Shown here: piece after piece, positions 1 to 7,100 of the stretch
Position numbering within the stretch: the stretch's first letter is position 1
Layout of the letters: every line of letters starts with the position of its first letter
From: JANWXR01 sp964608265
GTDB lineage: Bacteria > Chloroflexota > Anaerolineae > Anaerolineales > UBA6663
Assembly: GCA_964608265.1 (NCBI GenBank)
Contig: CAZSNP010000095.1
Span: 1 to 11,877, forward strand
DNA length: 11,877 nt
Direction of reading: 5' to 3'
Notes under the pieces: generated by a model
Told to the model about the DNA's origin: nothing
The model's input: the letters and a program-made list of their open reading frames with translations, nothing else
Database searches by the model: none
Translations under genes and position numbers: made by a program

Positions 1-424
1 CACCAAAGATAATGAGCCAGATCCAATTAGTGGCCCAGGCCGCCCATTCTCCGCTAAAACGCGCTACGGGTTGGGTAAAATGAGTATAGACGGCCCATTC
101 TTGGGCCAATTGGCCGAGGGCGGTAACAAAGCCAAGCACCACCAGTAGAGCACCGATGCGGTGGCGGGGATGGCGGCGCAGAATCAATGTACCAAAGATG
201 CTCATGGTAAGTGGGGAGAGCAAGGCTTGTTGGAACGCATCAAATATGTTGTTGAGATGATTGCGTGCGCCACCCGGAACCCCCCAAGAGACGGGCACCG
301 ATGAAGTGAGATTGAGTATGAACAACCCAAACCCGGCCAAACCCACTCCGAGGGTAAGCCCAAACCAGCTCCACCGCAACCAGCGGTTATAAAACTGGGC
401 CGGGTGAATTGATTCAGTCACCAT
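1..424 (-). CDS. 8TM-type sensor membrane protein, N-terminal part (runs off window)
   Basis: An open minus-strand frame starts at ATG 424-422 and continues past base 1, giving 141 codons without a stop. The start is well supported: AGGAGG lies a few bases upstream (about 428-433 on the plus strand). The protein begins MVTESIHPAQFYNRW and shows a first hydrophobic segment near residues 19-36 (WFGLTLGVGLAGFGLF), a polar outer loop, then LSPLTMSIFGTLILRRHPRHRIGALLV, a loop with YTHFTQPVARFSGE, and a new hydrophobic stretch NWIWLIIFG. This is the layout of the N-terminal multi-pass sensor region found in many Chloroflexota and actinobacterial histidine kinases, and it resembles the gene just upstream (444-1694). 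The two genes lie 19 nt apart and are probably one operon. Whether a kinase domain follows cannot be seen. The family call is from recognition of the pattern and is moderate. Confidence 0.75.
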   Translation of the reverse strand, partial: MVTESIHPAQFYNRWLRWSWFGLTLGVGLAGFGLFILNLTSSVPVSWGVPGGARNHLNNIFDAFQQALLSPLTMSIFGTLILRRHPRHRIGALLVVLGFVTALGQLAQEWAVYTHFTQPVARFSGEWAAWATNWIWLIIFG

Positions 425-443
425 TCAGCCTCCTGTGTAAACC

Positions 444-1694
444 CTAGCGTAGAGGCGAATCGTCAGAATGCGACTTAATCCACACGCTGACTTTATCCGG
501 TTTGAGGGTTTCGTCAATCACTTCTTCGAGCCGCATCACCAATTTATCCAAATCGGTCTCATCGCGGCAGGTGGCAGCGAACTCGGCTAGCACTTTTTGC
601 GCATCATACTTCTTGCGGAAGAAGCGCTTATCAACAAATTCCTGCACGCGGTTGCGGAGCGGGAAGAACAGCGCGGCGATGGCGAGGGTAGAGGCAACGG
701 TCACAAGTTCCGATCGCTGACTGCCGACCGCCGACAACAGACTTTGCAGGACAATGACGAGACCCGCGTAAGCGAGCGCCAGCAAGCCGCTGAGGAGCGA
801 GTATTGTAGCGTGCGGCGGATAATCAGGTCTGTATCCCACAACCGATAGCGCGTAATGGCAAAGAGGAAGGAAAAGGCAAAGAAGCCGTACCCGCCTACA
901 TAAAGCGGAATATTGATCAGCATCGCCACAATGCGCCCTTCCGAAGGCTCTTGGACCGGGTACAGGTTGATGATGGTGACGTAGTAGAGGCTGGTGCAGA
1001 AGGTGGCAATAAACCCCAGCACCACCCATTTGATCTGCTGGCGTTCAGCTGGGCTGGCGACTTTGAAATAGCGGTAGGGCAGGGAATAGGCAGAAAAGCC
1101 GATCCAGGCTAGAGTAACAACCGCGGTCAGGCTGGCATATGTCACATCCTCCAGAAAAAAAGCTACCAGGATAACGTATGGGATGGTGATGGCTATGACG
1201 GGCCAGCGCACCCAGCGCGGCTCGAAGCGCCCGGTCGGGAAGATGAACGGGATCGGGAGAAAAAGCGCGGTGCCAATCCCCAAGACGACGGCCTGAATCC
1301 CGTGAAGCGATTCATCCAGGCCCTGCACACCCTCCAGCAACACCGACATCAGCGCGCCGGAGATGAGTAGGGCCACCCAATCGTCCGACTTGCGCCAGAA
1401 AAGGAGCGCGCCAACCAGCGCAAGACTCAGCCGGGCGATGAGGGAGCCAATGAGGGAAAGAGGGAACATGAAAGGCAACCCCATGCTTGCCGCAATTTCC
1501 ACATCTTCGCGGGTGATTTGCGTGGAAGCCGAACAGTTCGCGTCGGGCGCGGCGCAACTGGGGAGGGGGGCGCGGGCGGTGTTGATGGTCCCGATGACGA
1601 ATAACAGGAGGCAGGCGGTGGCGAACAGAAGCCACCCCACCCGTGCGAGGTAAACCCAGGGCGGGCGGAGGGTGGTGAGGGAAGGCTTGTTCAT
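444..1694 (-). CDS. 8TM-type sensor membrane protein lacking a kinase domain
   Basis: A 416-residue integral membrane protein. Hydrophobic segments lie near residues 19-37, 75-99, 107-121, 134-154, 165-181, 187-205, 222-243, 256-280, 297-323 and 330-345, so eight or more membrane passes are likely. An outer loop (about 38-74) holds two cysteines, C47 and C54. Hallmarks seen are IFPTGRF (151-157), SPAERQQIKWVV (214-225), RYRLWDTDLIIRRTL (282-296) and the cytosolic tail FVDKRFFRKKYDAQKVLAEF with VSVWIK near the end. In family members known to me this tail is the linker that leads into GAF and histidine-kinase domains. Here the protein stops about 50 residues into it, so it has sensor parts but no catalytic part. 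The start is ATG 1694. No Shine-Dalgarno is visible, but TATCAT lies 6 nt before the ATG, suggesting a leaderless transcript. It forms a tandem pair with the partial gene at 1-424. Function unknown. Confidence 0.85.
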   Translation of the reverse strand: MNKPSLTTLRPPWVYLARVGWLLFATACLLLFVIGTINTARAPLPSCAAPDANCSASTQITREDVEIAASMGLPFMFPLSLIGSLIARLSLALVGALLFWRKSDDWVALLISGALMSVLLEGVQGLDESLHGIQAVVLGIGTALFLPIPFIFPTGRFEPRWVRWPVIAITIPYVILVAFFLEDVTYASLTAVVTLAWIGFSAYSLPYRYFKVASPAERQQIKWVVLGFIATFCTSLYYVTIINLYPVQEPSEGRIVAMLINIPLYVGGYGFFAFSFLFAITRYRLWDTDLIIRRTLQYSLLSGLLALAYAGLVIVLQSLLSAVGSQRSELVTVASTLAIAALFFPLRNRVQEFVDKRFFRKKYDAQKVLAEFAATCRDETDLDKLVMRLEEVIDETLKPDKVSVWIKSHSDDSPLR

Positions 1695-1700
1695 GCCACA

Positions 1701-1706
1701 ATGATA
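1701..1706 (-). promoter_or_regulatory. Putative -10 element for the leaderless sensor gene at 1694
   Basis: On the minus strand TATCAT ends 6 nt before the ATG at 1694, and no ribosome binding site is present. The same arrangement, with the same hexamer, occurs before the response regulator gene. No convincing -35 box is seen. The MITE-like element starts about 25 bp further upstream. Confidence 0.35.
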
Positions 1707-1730
1707 CTGACAGGGTGTTTAGAGATCATT

Positions 1731-1849
1731 TATTGGGATGTGTGCACGCACGAGTTGTCTGTCGAAGCCGCATCCTGAGCGGAGCGGGCTGCCGTTGCCC
1801 GCGCAGTCGAAGGAGCGGCTGACATCCTGTGCGTGCACACTATTGGGAT
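1731..1849. mobile_element. MITE-like 101-bp non-coding insertion with 9-bp target duplication
   Basis: The element spans 1740-1840. Its ends are a perfect 12-bp inverted repeat, GTGTGCACGCAC at 1740-1751 and GTGCGTGCACAC at 1829-1840. It is flanked by identical direct copies of TATTGGGAT at 1731-1739 and 1841-1849; a tenth base, G, also matches but belongs equally to the left terminal repeat. Inside are a small hairpin (GCGGGC 1784-1789 with GCCCGC 1797-1802), the pair AGCCGC/GCGGCT, and two copies of GTCGAAG (1761, 1806). There is no coding capacity for a transposase. Terminal inverted repeats plus a target-site duplication are the signature of a small non-autonomous transposable element. 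The parent transposase family is not identified; duplications of 8-10 bp are made by several IS families. Confidence 0.7.
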
Positions 1850-2023
1850 GGTCAAGGTTATCAATCAACCCCGCTTGGGCTAAGGTAAGCCTGCGGCTTC
1901 GTAGGCGGATTTTGGCAGGGGTTTGCAGGTTGGTCATTGACAATCATTCTAAACGCCAGGCCGCAAAGGCGCAGGGTCGCAGGGAGACGAATCTTTTCGA
2001 CCTTGCGTCCTGGCGCCCTTGCG
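1850..2023. other. Intergenic stretch without a gene
   Basis: Together with 1695-1849 this forms about 330 bases between the stop of the small membrane protein gene (2024) and the start of the sensor gene (1694). I see no convincing coding frame: minus-strand frames across it lack a start with a ribosome site and contain parts of the insertion element. It holds the right flank of the MITE-like element and, from 1952, a fold-back repeat listed separately. Confidence 0.6.
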
Positions 2024-2025
2024 TT
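1952..2025. repeat. Imperfect palindrome built of CGCA-AGG type words
   Basis: Reading either strand from its end gives similar text: AACGCCAGGCCGCAAAGG from 1952 and, on the other strand from 2025, AACGCAAGGGCGCCAGG. Variants of a 7-8 bp word (CGCCAGG, CGCAAAGG, CGCAGGG, CGCAGGG) run in one direction and then, after about 1990, in the other. The innermost pairing is CGCAGGGTCG with CGACCTTGCG. The right end reaches into the membrane-protein gene and supplies its TAA stop (2024-2026). In the transcript of that gene this could form a stem-loop, but there is no clear T-run. Similar words occur in dispersed intergenic repeats of filamentous-bacteria genomes; that link is from memory and not checked. 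Confidence 0.6.
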
Positions 2026-2467
2026 AATTCCGGCTTCGATTAACCATGAAGCCTACAATTAGCCCGTACACCCCATGCGCCACGCCGAAGTGAACGGGCG
2101 CGATGGCGCGCAAGGGCGAAGCCGCAGGTAATAGCACGCCCAGCGCCAAGCCGAGTAATGCCAAGCCATACGCCGGCCCGCACAGCAAGCCCAGCCGCCA
2201 ATCACTGCGCCGGAAGGGGATGAGGTGACGCAGGCCACCGAAGAACGCGCCGTACACGGCGGAAACGGCCAGATGCGCCAAGACGCCGGCCACCGGTGAG
2301 CCGCTGCCCGCCGGGTCGAAGCGCCCGAGCACCGTGAGCGCCGCCATGCCGCCGATCCATTCCGCAATCAGCAGATAGGCCGCCATCCCCACACCCGCCG
2401 CGCCGCCGGCCAGCAAGCCATCCACCGCCGCATCGCCCACCGTTTGTGTGTGCGCTTTGGTGATCAT
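2024..2467 (-). CDS. Small four-helix membrane protein of unknown function
   Basis: From ATG 2467 the product has 147 residues (MITKAHTQTVGDAAVDGLLAG...). It shows four probable membrane helices: GLLAGGAAGVGMAAYLLIAEWIG, VLAHLAVSAVYGAFFGGL, LGLLCGPAYGLALLGLALGVLL and HFGVAHGVYGLIVGFMV. The intervening loops include RFDPAGSGSP and a basic HLIPFRRSDWR. It is rich in Gly and Ala, with no catalytic motif that I recognise and no signal peptide apart from the first helix. The frame is open upstream, so starts at ATG 2491 (155 residues) or 2551 (175 residues) are possible. I prefer 2467 because TACACT lies 6 nt before it, matching other apparently leaderless starts here. None of the starts has a good ribosome site. 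The gene is divergent from the BTAD regulator, which might control it. The last codons and stop come from a palindromic repeat. I do not recognise the family securely. Confidence 0.6.
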   Translation of the reverse strand: MITKAHTQTVGDAAVDGLLAGGAAGVGMAAYLLIAEWIGGMAALTVLGRFDPAGSGSPVAGVLAHLAVSAVYGAFFGGLRHLIPFRRSDWRLGLLCGPAYGLALLGLALGVLLPAASPLRAIAPVHFGVAHGVYGLIVGFMVNRSRN

Positions 2468-2538
2468 GCGCTCAGTGTACGCGCGCGCCATCTCGACTTC
2501 GTTACGGCGAGCGTTACGGCGGGAACAGATATTGGCAA

Positions 2539-2732
2539 CGGATAGCAACAACGGATGTTGGCAGCGGAGGTGATGGATCGGATGAAGCGGATAAGTGGAT
2601 GGGCCGCCGCAGCGCCATCCGTTCTATCCGTTTTCAACCGCTGCCCATATCCGCTGCCGACATCCGCCCATCCGATCCGGCACATCCGCTGCATCCCTCA
2701 TTATCCGCCGCCAACTTTCGCGCTACAATCCG
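2539..2732. repeat. Long fold-back element made of CGGAT/ATCCG words
   Basis: This lies in the divergent intergenic region. CGGAT starts at 2539, 2552, 2579 and 2588. Then the orientation flips and ATCCG starts at 2617, 2626, 2649, 2662, 2670, 2675, 2684, 2703 and 2728. The spacings mirror each other around about 2604: 13, 27, 9 on the left and 9, 23, 13 on the right. CGGATGTTGGCAGCGGA (2552-2568) and TCCGCTGCCGACATCCG (2650-2666) are inverted copies with one mismatch. A GC-rich loop (about 2603-2614) separates the arms. The right arm continues as irregular ATCCG copies up to the promoter of the BTAD gene. It could be a repeat element or a multi-site operator; the sequence alone does not decide. 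Confidence 0.65.
2724..2729 (+). promoter_or_regulatory. Putative -10 element of the leaderless BTAD regulator gene
   Basis: TACAAT lies 8 nt before the ATG at 2738, and there is no Shine-Dalgarno sequence in between. Transcription would begin at or within a few bases of the start codon. At 17-bp spacing the -35 position reads TTATCC, a weak match. An ATCCG word overlaps the end of the -10 box. Confidence 0.45.
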
Positions 2733-2737
2733 CAGCG

Positions 2738-5512
2738 ATGCCGCTTCTCACCCTCCACCTGCTCGGTTCACCCCGCATTGAACTGGACGGCAAACCCATC
2801 GAAGTAGACACGCGCAAAGCCACCGCCCTGCTGGTCTACCTCGCCCTCACCGGGGGCCATAGCCGCGAAAAGCTGGCCGCCTTCTTCTGGCCGGAGGCGA
2901 ATAGCGACAAGGCCTTCGGCGCGCTGCGGCGCACCCTCTCGGTGCTCAACAAGGCGGTGGCCGGCCTCGGGCTGGTCATCGAGCGCGAGACGGTGAGCTT
3001 CGAGGCCGGGCCAGAGGCCTGGGTGGATGTGGTCGAATTCAGCCGCCTCGCCCGCGCGGGCGAGCCCCCCGCCCTGAGCCGCGCCGCCGCGCTCTACCGC
3101 GACGACTTCATGGCCGGCTTCAGCCTGCGCGACAGCGCCGCCTTCGACGAGTGGCAGTTCCTCCAAAGTGAAAGCCTGCGCCGAGAATTCGCCCTCGTGC
3201 TCGAAAAACTGGTGACCGCCCGCGCCGAGAACGCCGAGGCGCTCGCGCGCCGCTGGCTGCAGCTCGACCCGCTGCATGAGCCGGCCCATCGCGCACTGAT
3301 GCAGCTCTACGCCGAGAGTGGCCAGCACACCGCCGCGCTCCGCCAATATCAGGAATGCGCGCGGGTGTTGCAGGCAGAGCTGGGTGTCGCACCGCTGGCC
3401 GATACCACGCTTTTGTTCGAGGCGATCAAGGAAAGACGGGGAGCGGGGGCGCGGAGGAGCAGAGGAGAATCGAGTCCCACTCCTCCGCCGCCCGGCTCAC
3501 CCGCTCCCTTGCCGCTGGTCGGTCGGGCGCGCGAACTCGCCCAACTCAGCGCCGCGTGCCGGCCGGGCCACTTCATCGTGATCGAGGGCGAGGCCGGCAT
3601 CGGCAAGACGCGGCTGATGGAGGCCGTGCTCGGATCGAAGCCGTCCTCGGGGGAAGCGGCGCTCACGCTGCGGTGTTACGCCGGGCAATCGTCTCTGGCC
3701 TATGGCCCCGTCGTCGAGGGGCTGCGCTCGGCGCTGCGAACACCGGAGGCGTCAGCCCGCGTCGGCGCCCTGGCGGCCCATCACCGAGCCGAGGCCGCGC
3801 GCCTGCTTCCCGAACTATCGGCGGCGGGGTTGCCGCCCGCGGCCCCGCTCGAAAGCCCCGGCGCGCACAGCCGCTTCCTCGAAGCCCTGCGGCAAGTGTT
3901 GCTGGCCGGCCTGTCGCCCTCCGGCGTGCTATGTGTCGATGACGCGCACTGGGCGGACGACGCCACCCTCGACTGGCTGACGTTCGTCGTGCGCCGCCTG
4001 CGCGACACGGGGCCGGCGGTGATAGTGACGTTGCGCGGCGAGGACCCCGGGGCGAGCCATCGGGTGCGGGCGTTGCTGGCCGAGGCCACACGCGCCGGCT
4101 ACGGCCATCACTACAAACTCGCGCGGCTGCAACTGGCGGATGTGCAGGCCCTCGTGCAGACCGCGGCCCCTCAGTCGCCCGATGCACAGTTCGCGCAACG
4201 CCTCTTCACCGAGACCGAGGGCCTGCCGCTGTTCATCGTCGAATATCTGCACACTCTTGGCGCGCCGGCCGAGTGGTCGTTACCGGCCGGGGTGCGTGAA
4301 CTCCTCAACGCCAGGCTGGCCACGTTGAGTGAGACGGGCCAGCAATTGCTGCAGGCTGCCGCCGTGCTCGGGCGCTCGTTCACATTCGAGATGGTGCAGG
4401 CCGCCAGTGGTCGCAGCGAGGAGGAGACGCTGGCCGCGGTCGAGGAACTGCTATGGCGCGGCGTGGTGCGCGAGATGAACGGCGGCTACGATTTCACCCA
4501 CGAGAAGATGCGGGCGCTCGCCTACGACCAGACCAGCCTCACCCGCCGCCGCATCCTGCATCGGCGCGCCGCCGAGGCGCTCGCGGCCCGTTCACGCGGG
4601 CAGGCCGCGCCGGCCGGGGAGATCGCCCGCCACTTTCACAGCGCCGGGCAGGCCGGGCAGGCCGCGCACTTTTTTCAACAAGCCGGCGAGCACGCGCGCA
4701 GCCTGTTCGCCAACGCCGAGGCGCGCGAACATTTCCAGGCCGCCCTGGCCGCCGGGCACCCACGGCCCGAAACGCTGCACGACGCCATCGGCGATCTGCA
4801 CACGCGCGCCGGCGATTACGGCGCGGCGTTGCGCAGTTATGAAGTGGCGGCGACGACCGCCGGCGCCGAGGCGCTGGCCGAACTCGAACGCAAACTCGGC
4901 AACGTCTACGACCGGCGCGGCGAGTGGGAGTTGGCGGAGAGTCACTTTCGCGCGGCGCAGTCGGCGCTGGGGGATGAGGCGGACTCGGTGGCGCAAGCGA
5001 GGCTGCTGGCGGATTGGGCGCGGGCTGCCCATCACGCCGGGCACGCGGGGCCGGCGGCTGAACGCGCGCAACGCGCCCTCCAGCTCGCCCAGGCGACCGG
5101 CGCTGCGAATGCACTGGCGCAGGCGCACAACGTCCTCGGCCTCATCGCCAACCGGGCCGAGCGCTTCGCCGAGGCGCGGCAGCACTTCGAAGCGAGCGTC
5201 GAGCTTGCCGAGGCCCGCAGCGACCCGGATGCGCGGGTGGCGGCGCTCAACAACCTGGCCCTCGTTTGCCGCGAGGCCGGCGACCTGCCGCGCGCGGTGC
5301 AGCTCACCCAGGCCGCCCTCGCCCTGTGCGCGCCGCTCGGCGACCGGCACCGCGAGGCCGCGCTGCACAACAACCTGGCCGACCTCCATCACGCGCGCGG
5401 CGACGAGGCGCTGGCGATGCAGCACCTCACCACGGCGGTGAAACTCTTCGCCGAGATCGGCGGCAAGCCAAACGCCGCTCAGCCTGAGATCTGGAAACTG
5501 GTGGAGTGGTGA
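2738..5512 (+). CDS. SARP/BTAD-type transcriptional regulator with AAA ATPase and TPR regions
   Basis: A 924-residue AfsR/MalT-like signal-integrating regulator. Residues 1-95 (LTLHLLGSPRIELDGK ... RKATALLVYLALTGG) match the OmpR-like winged-helix DNA-binding start of such proteins. Residues about 95-235 form the BTAD helical domain (ALYRDDFMAGF, DEWQFLQSES, AALRQYQECARVL). A Ser/Pro-rich linker follows (about 230-257). From LPLVGR (258-263) an NTPase domain has Walker A GEAGIGKT (284-291, K290) and Walker B VLCVDDAHWAD (D401, D402). About residue 570 to the end is a TPR-like helical array (repeated NNLA, A..HF.AA). The frame is open upstream to 2555, but those 61 codons come from a repeat, and homology begins exactly at MPLLTLHLLG, so ATG 2738 is chosen; it appears leaderless. 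It converges on the histidine kinase gene with 33 bp between stops. Family members bind DNA as activators and use ATP as a switch. The target and ligand are unknown. Confidence 0.9.
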   Translation: MPLLTLHLLGSPRIELDGKPIEVDTRKATALLVYLALTGGHSREKLAAFFWPEANSDKAFGALRRTLSVLNKAVAGLGLVIERETVSFEAGPEAWVDVVEFSRLARAGEPPALSRAAALYRDDFMAGFSLRDSAAFDEWQFLQSESLRREFALVLEKLVTARAENAEALARRWLQLDPLHEPAHRALMQLYAESGQHTAALRQYQECARVLQAELGVAPLADTTLLFEAIKERRGAGARRSRGESSPTPPPPGSPAPLPLVGRARELAQLSAACRPGHFIVIEGEAGIGKTRLMEAVLGSKPSSGEAALTLRCYAGQSSLAYGPVVEGLRSALRTPEASARVGALAAHHRAEAARLLPELSAAGLPPAAPLESPGAHSRFLEALRQVLLAGLSPSGVLCVDDAHWADDATLDWLTFVVRRLRDTGPAVIVTLRGEDPGASHRVRALLAEATRAGYGHHYKLARLQLADVQALVQTAAPQSPDAQFAQRLFTETEGLPLFIVEYLHTLGAPAEWSLPAGVRELLNARLATLSETGQQLLQAAAVLGRSFTFEMVQAASGRSEEETLAAVEELLWRGVVREMNGGYDFTHEKMRALAYDQTSLTRRRILHRRAAEALAARSRGQAAPAGEIARHFHSAGQAGQAAHFFQQAGEHARSLFANAEAREHFQAALAAGHPRPETLHDAIGDLHTRAGDYGAALRSYEVAATTAGAEALAELERKLGNVYDRRGEWELAESHFRAAQSALGDEADSVAQARLLADWARAAHHAGHAGPAAERAQRALQLAQATGAANALAQAHNVLGLIANRAERFAEARQHFEASVELAEARSDPDARVAALNNLALVCREAGDLPRAVQLTQAALALCAPLGDRHREAALHNNLADLHHARGDEALAMQHLTTAVKLFAEIGGKPNAAQPEIWKLVEW

Positions 5513-5545
5513 AGCGGTGAGGGGCGACGCGGTGGCTGAGTCGGA

Positions 5546-7039
5546 TTAGCCGCGCCGCAACAACTGCGTGACGCCGCGCGGTTTCACAGGTTGGGTGGCC
5601 TCGGTGTCGGCGGGCTTCTCGTCGGCCAGCGGCAGCCACAGCGAGAACGTCGTCCCTTTGTCGAGGCCCTCGGAGGCCGCTTCGATGCGACCGCCGTGCA
5701 TCTGCGCGATGCGCTGCGCGATGGACAGGCCGAGGCCCGCGCCGCCCATCGTCCGCGAGCGGGCCTTATCCACGCGATAGAAGCGATCGAAGACGCGCGG
5801 CAACTCATCCGGCGGGATGCCGACGCCGGTATCGGAGACGGTGAGCCGCACCCAGCGATTGACGCGCGTCAACCCCAGCGTCACCCGCCCGCCCTCCGGC
5901 GTGTACTTGAGCGCATTCGTCACCAGGTTGAGGATGACCTGCTTCAGCCGGTCGCGGTCGCCGATGACGCAGGCCACATCCATCTCGCCGACGTTGAGCA
6001 GCACGTTGCCGGCCAGCACCTGCGTCTCGCGGCAGACTTCGAGCAACAACCCATCCAGGTCGAGCGGTTTCCTCTCCAGCGGCAGGCTGCCCGAGTCGGC
6101 CTGCGCCAGCACCAGCAAATCGCCAACCAGCCGCGTCATGCGTTCGGTCTCCGAGCGGATGTCGCGCAACGATTCGGGGTCGGCCGTGCCCATGCGTTGC
6201 AGCAGGTCAACGTTGCCGCGAATGGCCGTCAGCGGCGTGCGCAACTCGTGCGAGACATCGGCCAGAAAGCGGCGCTGGGAGGTGAAGAGTCTATCGAGGC
6301 GTTCAAGCGTTTCGTTGAAGGCGGTGCTCATCCGCCCAAGCTCGTCGTTGGCGTTCTTCACCGGGATGCGGCGCGACAGGTCGTCGGCGCGGGTGATTTG
6401 CAGCGCGGTCTGGGTGATGGTGTTGATGGGTTTGAGGGCGCGGCTGGCGGTGAGCCAGCCGATGATGGCGGCCAGCACGACGGCCGTCAGGCCGCCGCCG
6501 AACAGCACCAGCAGCAGCGTGCTCTGCATCAAATCCACAAACCGCAGCTGCGCCCCGAGCTGCAGGTAGCCGAGCAATTCGTTGTCGGTCGTCACCAGTT
6601 CGGCGGTGTACACCCGCCAGTGCCAGCGATCGATGACGACGTTGCGCGGGCTGATCTCGGCGTGCCCAATGGCCTCGGGGTCGAGCGGCGTGTCGTAGCC
6701 GCGCTGGCGCAGGAAATCCGATTGGTCGATCAGGCTGCCGTCGCGCGCCCACACCTGGCCGATGATGTTGGCCGCGCTCAGGTTCTCGTCGAGCGGCACA
6801 TCGAGCAGCCGCACCTGACGGATGGCGGTGACGGTGCTGACGCTGCGGATGCTTTGCGCCGCCAGATACAGGCTGCTATCCACCTGCCGGATGAGCAAAT
6901 AGGAGATGACGCCGTACAACGCCAGACCGAACAAAATCAGCACCACGGTCAGGGCGACGGAATACCACAGGGTCAGACGCAGGCGAAGGGACACAGGGGC
7001 GGACCGACTGACCTCCGGGGTCGCGCGCGAGGCTTCCAC
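5546..7039 (-). CDS. HAMP-containing sensor histidine kinase (OmpR-type partner)
   Basis: A 497-residue membrane kinase that autophosphorylates on His and passes phosphate to the response regulator encoded just upstream. It has TM1 at about 23-48, an extracytoplasmic sensor region of about 120 residues (50-170) with no domain I recognise, TM2 at about 173-196, and HAMP at about 197-250 (ALKPI ... DELGRM). The H box is FLADVSHELRTPLTAI with H264. The N box is NLVTNALKY with N375. The G1 box is DTGVGIP (403-409), the F box is FDRFYR and the G2 box is GAGLGLSI (433-440). All catalytic motifs are intact. The chosen start is GTG 7039; there is no ATG and no good ribosome site. A second GTG at residue 16 (6994), directly before SLRLRLTLWYS, is an alternative. 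It lies 82 nt after the regulator gene, and a hairpin occupies the start of that spacer. The cytosolic tail after residue 470 is short and polar. Confidence 0.92.
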   Translation of the reverse strand: MEASRATPEVSRSAPVSLRLRLTLWYSVALTVVLILFGLALYGVISYLLIRQVDSSLYLAAQSIRSVSTVTAIRQVRLLDVPLDENLSAANIIGQVWARDGSLIDQSDFLRQRGYDTPLDPEAIGHAEISPRNVVIDRWHWRVYTAELVTTDNELLGYLQLGAQLRFVDLMQSTLLLVLFGGGLTAVVLAAIIGWLTASRALKPINTITQTALQITRADDLSRRIPVKNANDELGRMSTAFNETLERLDRLFTSQRRFLADVSHELRTPLTAIRGNVDLLQRMGTADPESLRDIRSETERMTRLVGDLLVLAQADSGSLPLERKPLDLDGLLLEVCRETQVLAGNVLLNVGEMDVACVIGDRDRLKQVILNLVTNALKYTPEGGRVTLGLTRVNRWVRLTVSDTGVGIPPDELPRVFDRFYRVDKARSRTMGGAGLGLSIAQRIAQMHGGRIEAASEGLDKGTTFSLWLPLADEKPADTEATQPVKPRGVTQLLRRG

Positions 7040-7100
7040 GGAGGATAGAGTGGCAGAATGGATTGAGGCCGAGATGAGGGAGACGTAAGCACGGGATGAG

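Noticed and set aside
1719..1943. A 74-codon minus-strand gene between the membrane proteins
   Set aside because: It spans the whole MITE-like element and its target duplications and lacks a ribosome site and any homology I recognise.
2539..2732. CRISPR array
   Set aside because: The repeated unit is only 5 bp with irregular spacing and a central flip in orientation. There are no cas genes.
2555..2737. N-terminal extension of the BTAD regulator by 61 residues
   Set aside because: The extra codons are the CGGAT/ATCCG repeat read in frame. Family homology begins at ATG 2738, which has its own -10 box.
4592..5425. A 277-codon minus-strand frame under the TPR part of the BTAD regulator
   Set aside because: Shadow of the GC-rich TPR coding region, with no ribosome site and low-complexity Arg/Gly/Ala/Val content.
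5513..5545. Bidirectional terminator between the convergent genes
   Set aside because: No stem with a T-run is visible on either strand in these 33 bases.
5591..7048. A 485-codon plus-strand open frame opposite the histidine kinase
   Set aside because: It is antisense to a gene with all kinase motifs intact. Its composition (Gln, His, Arg, Ala-rich) is what a GC-rich gene yields on the opposite strand, and it has no recognisable domain.
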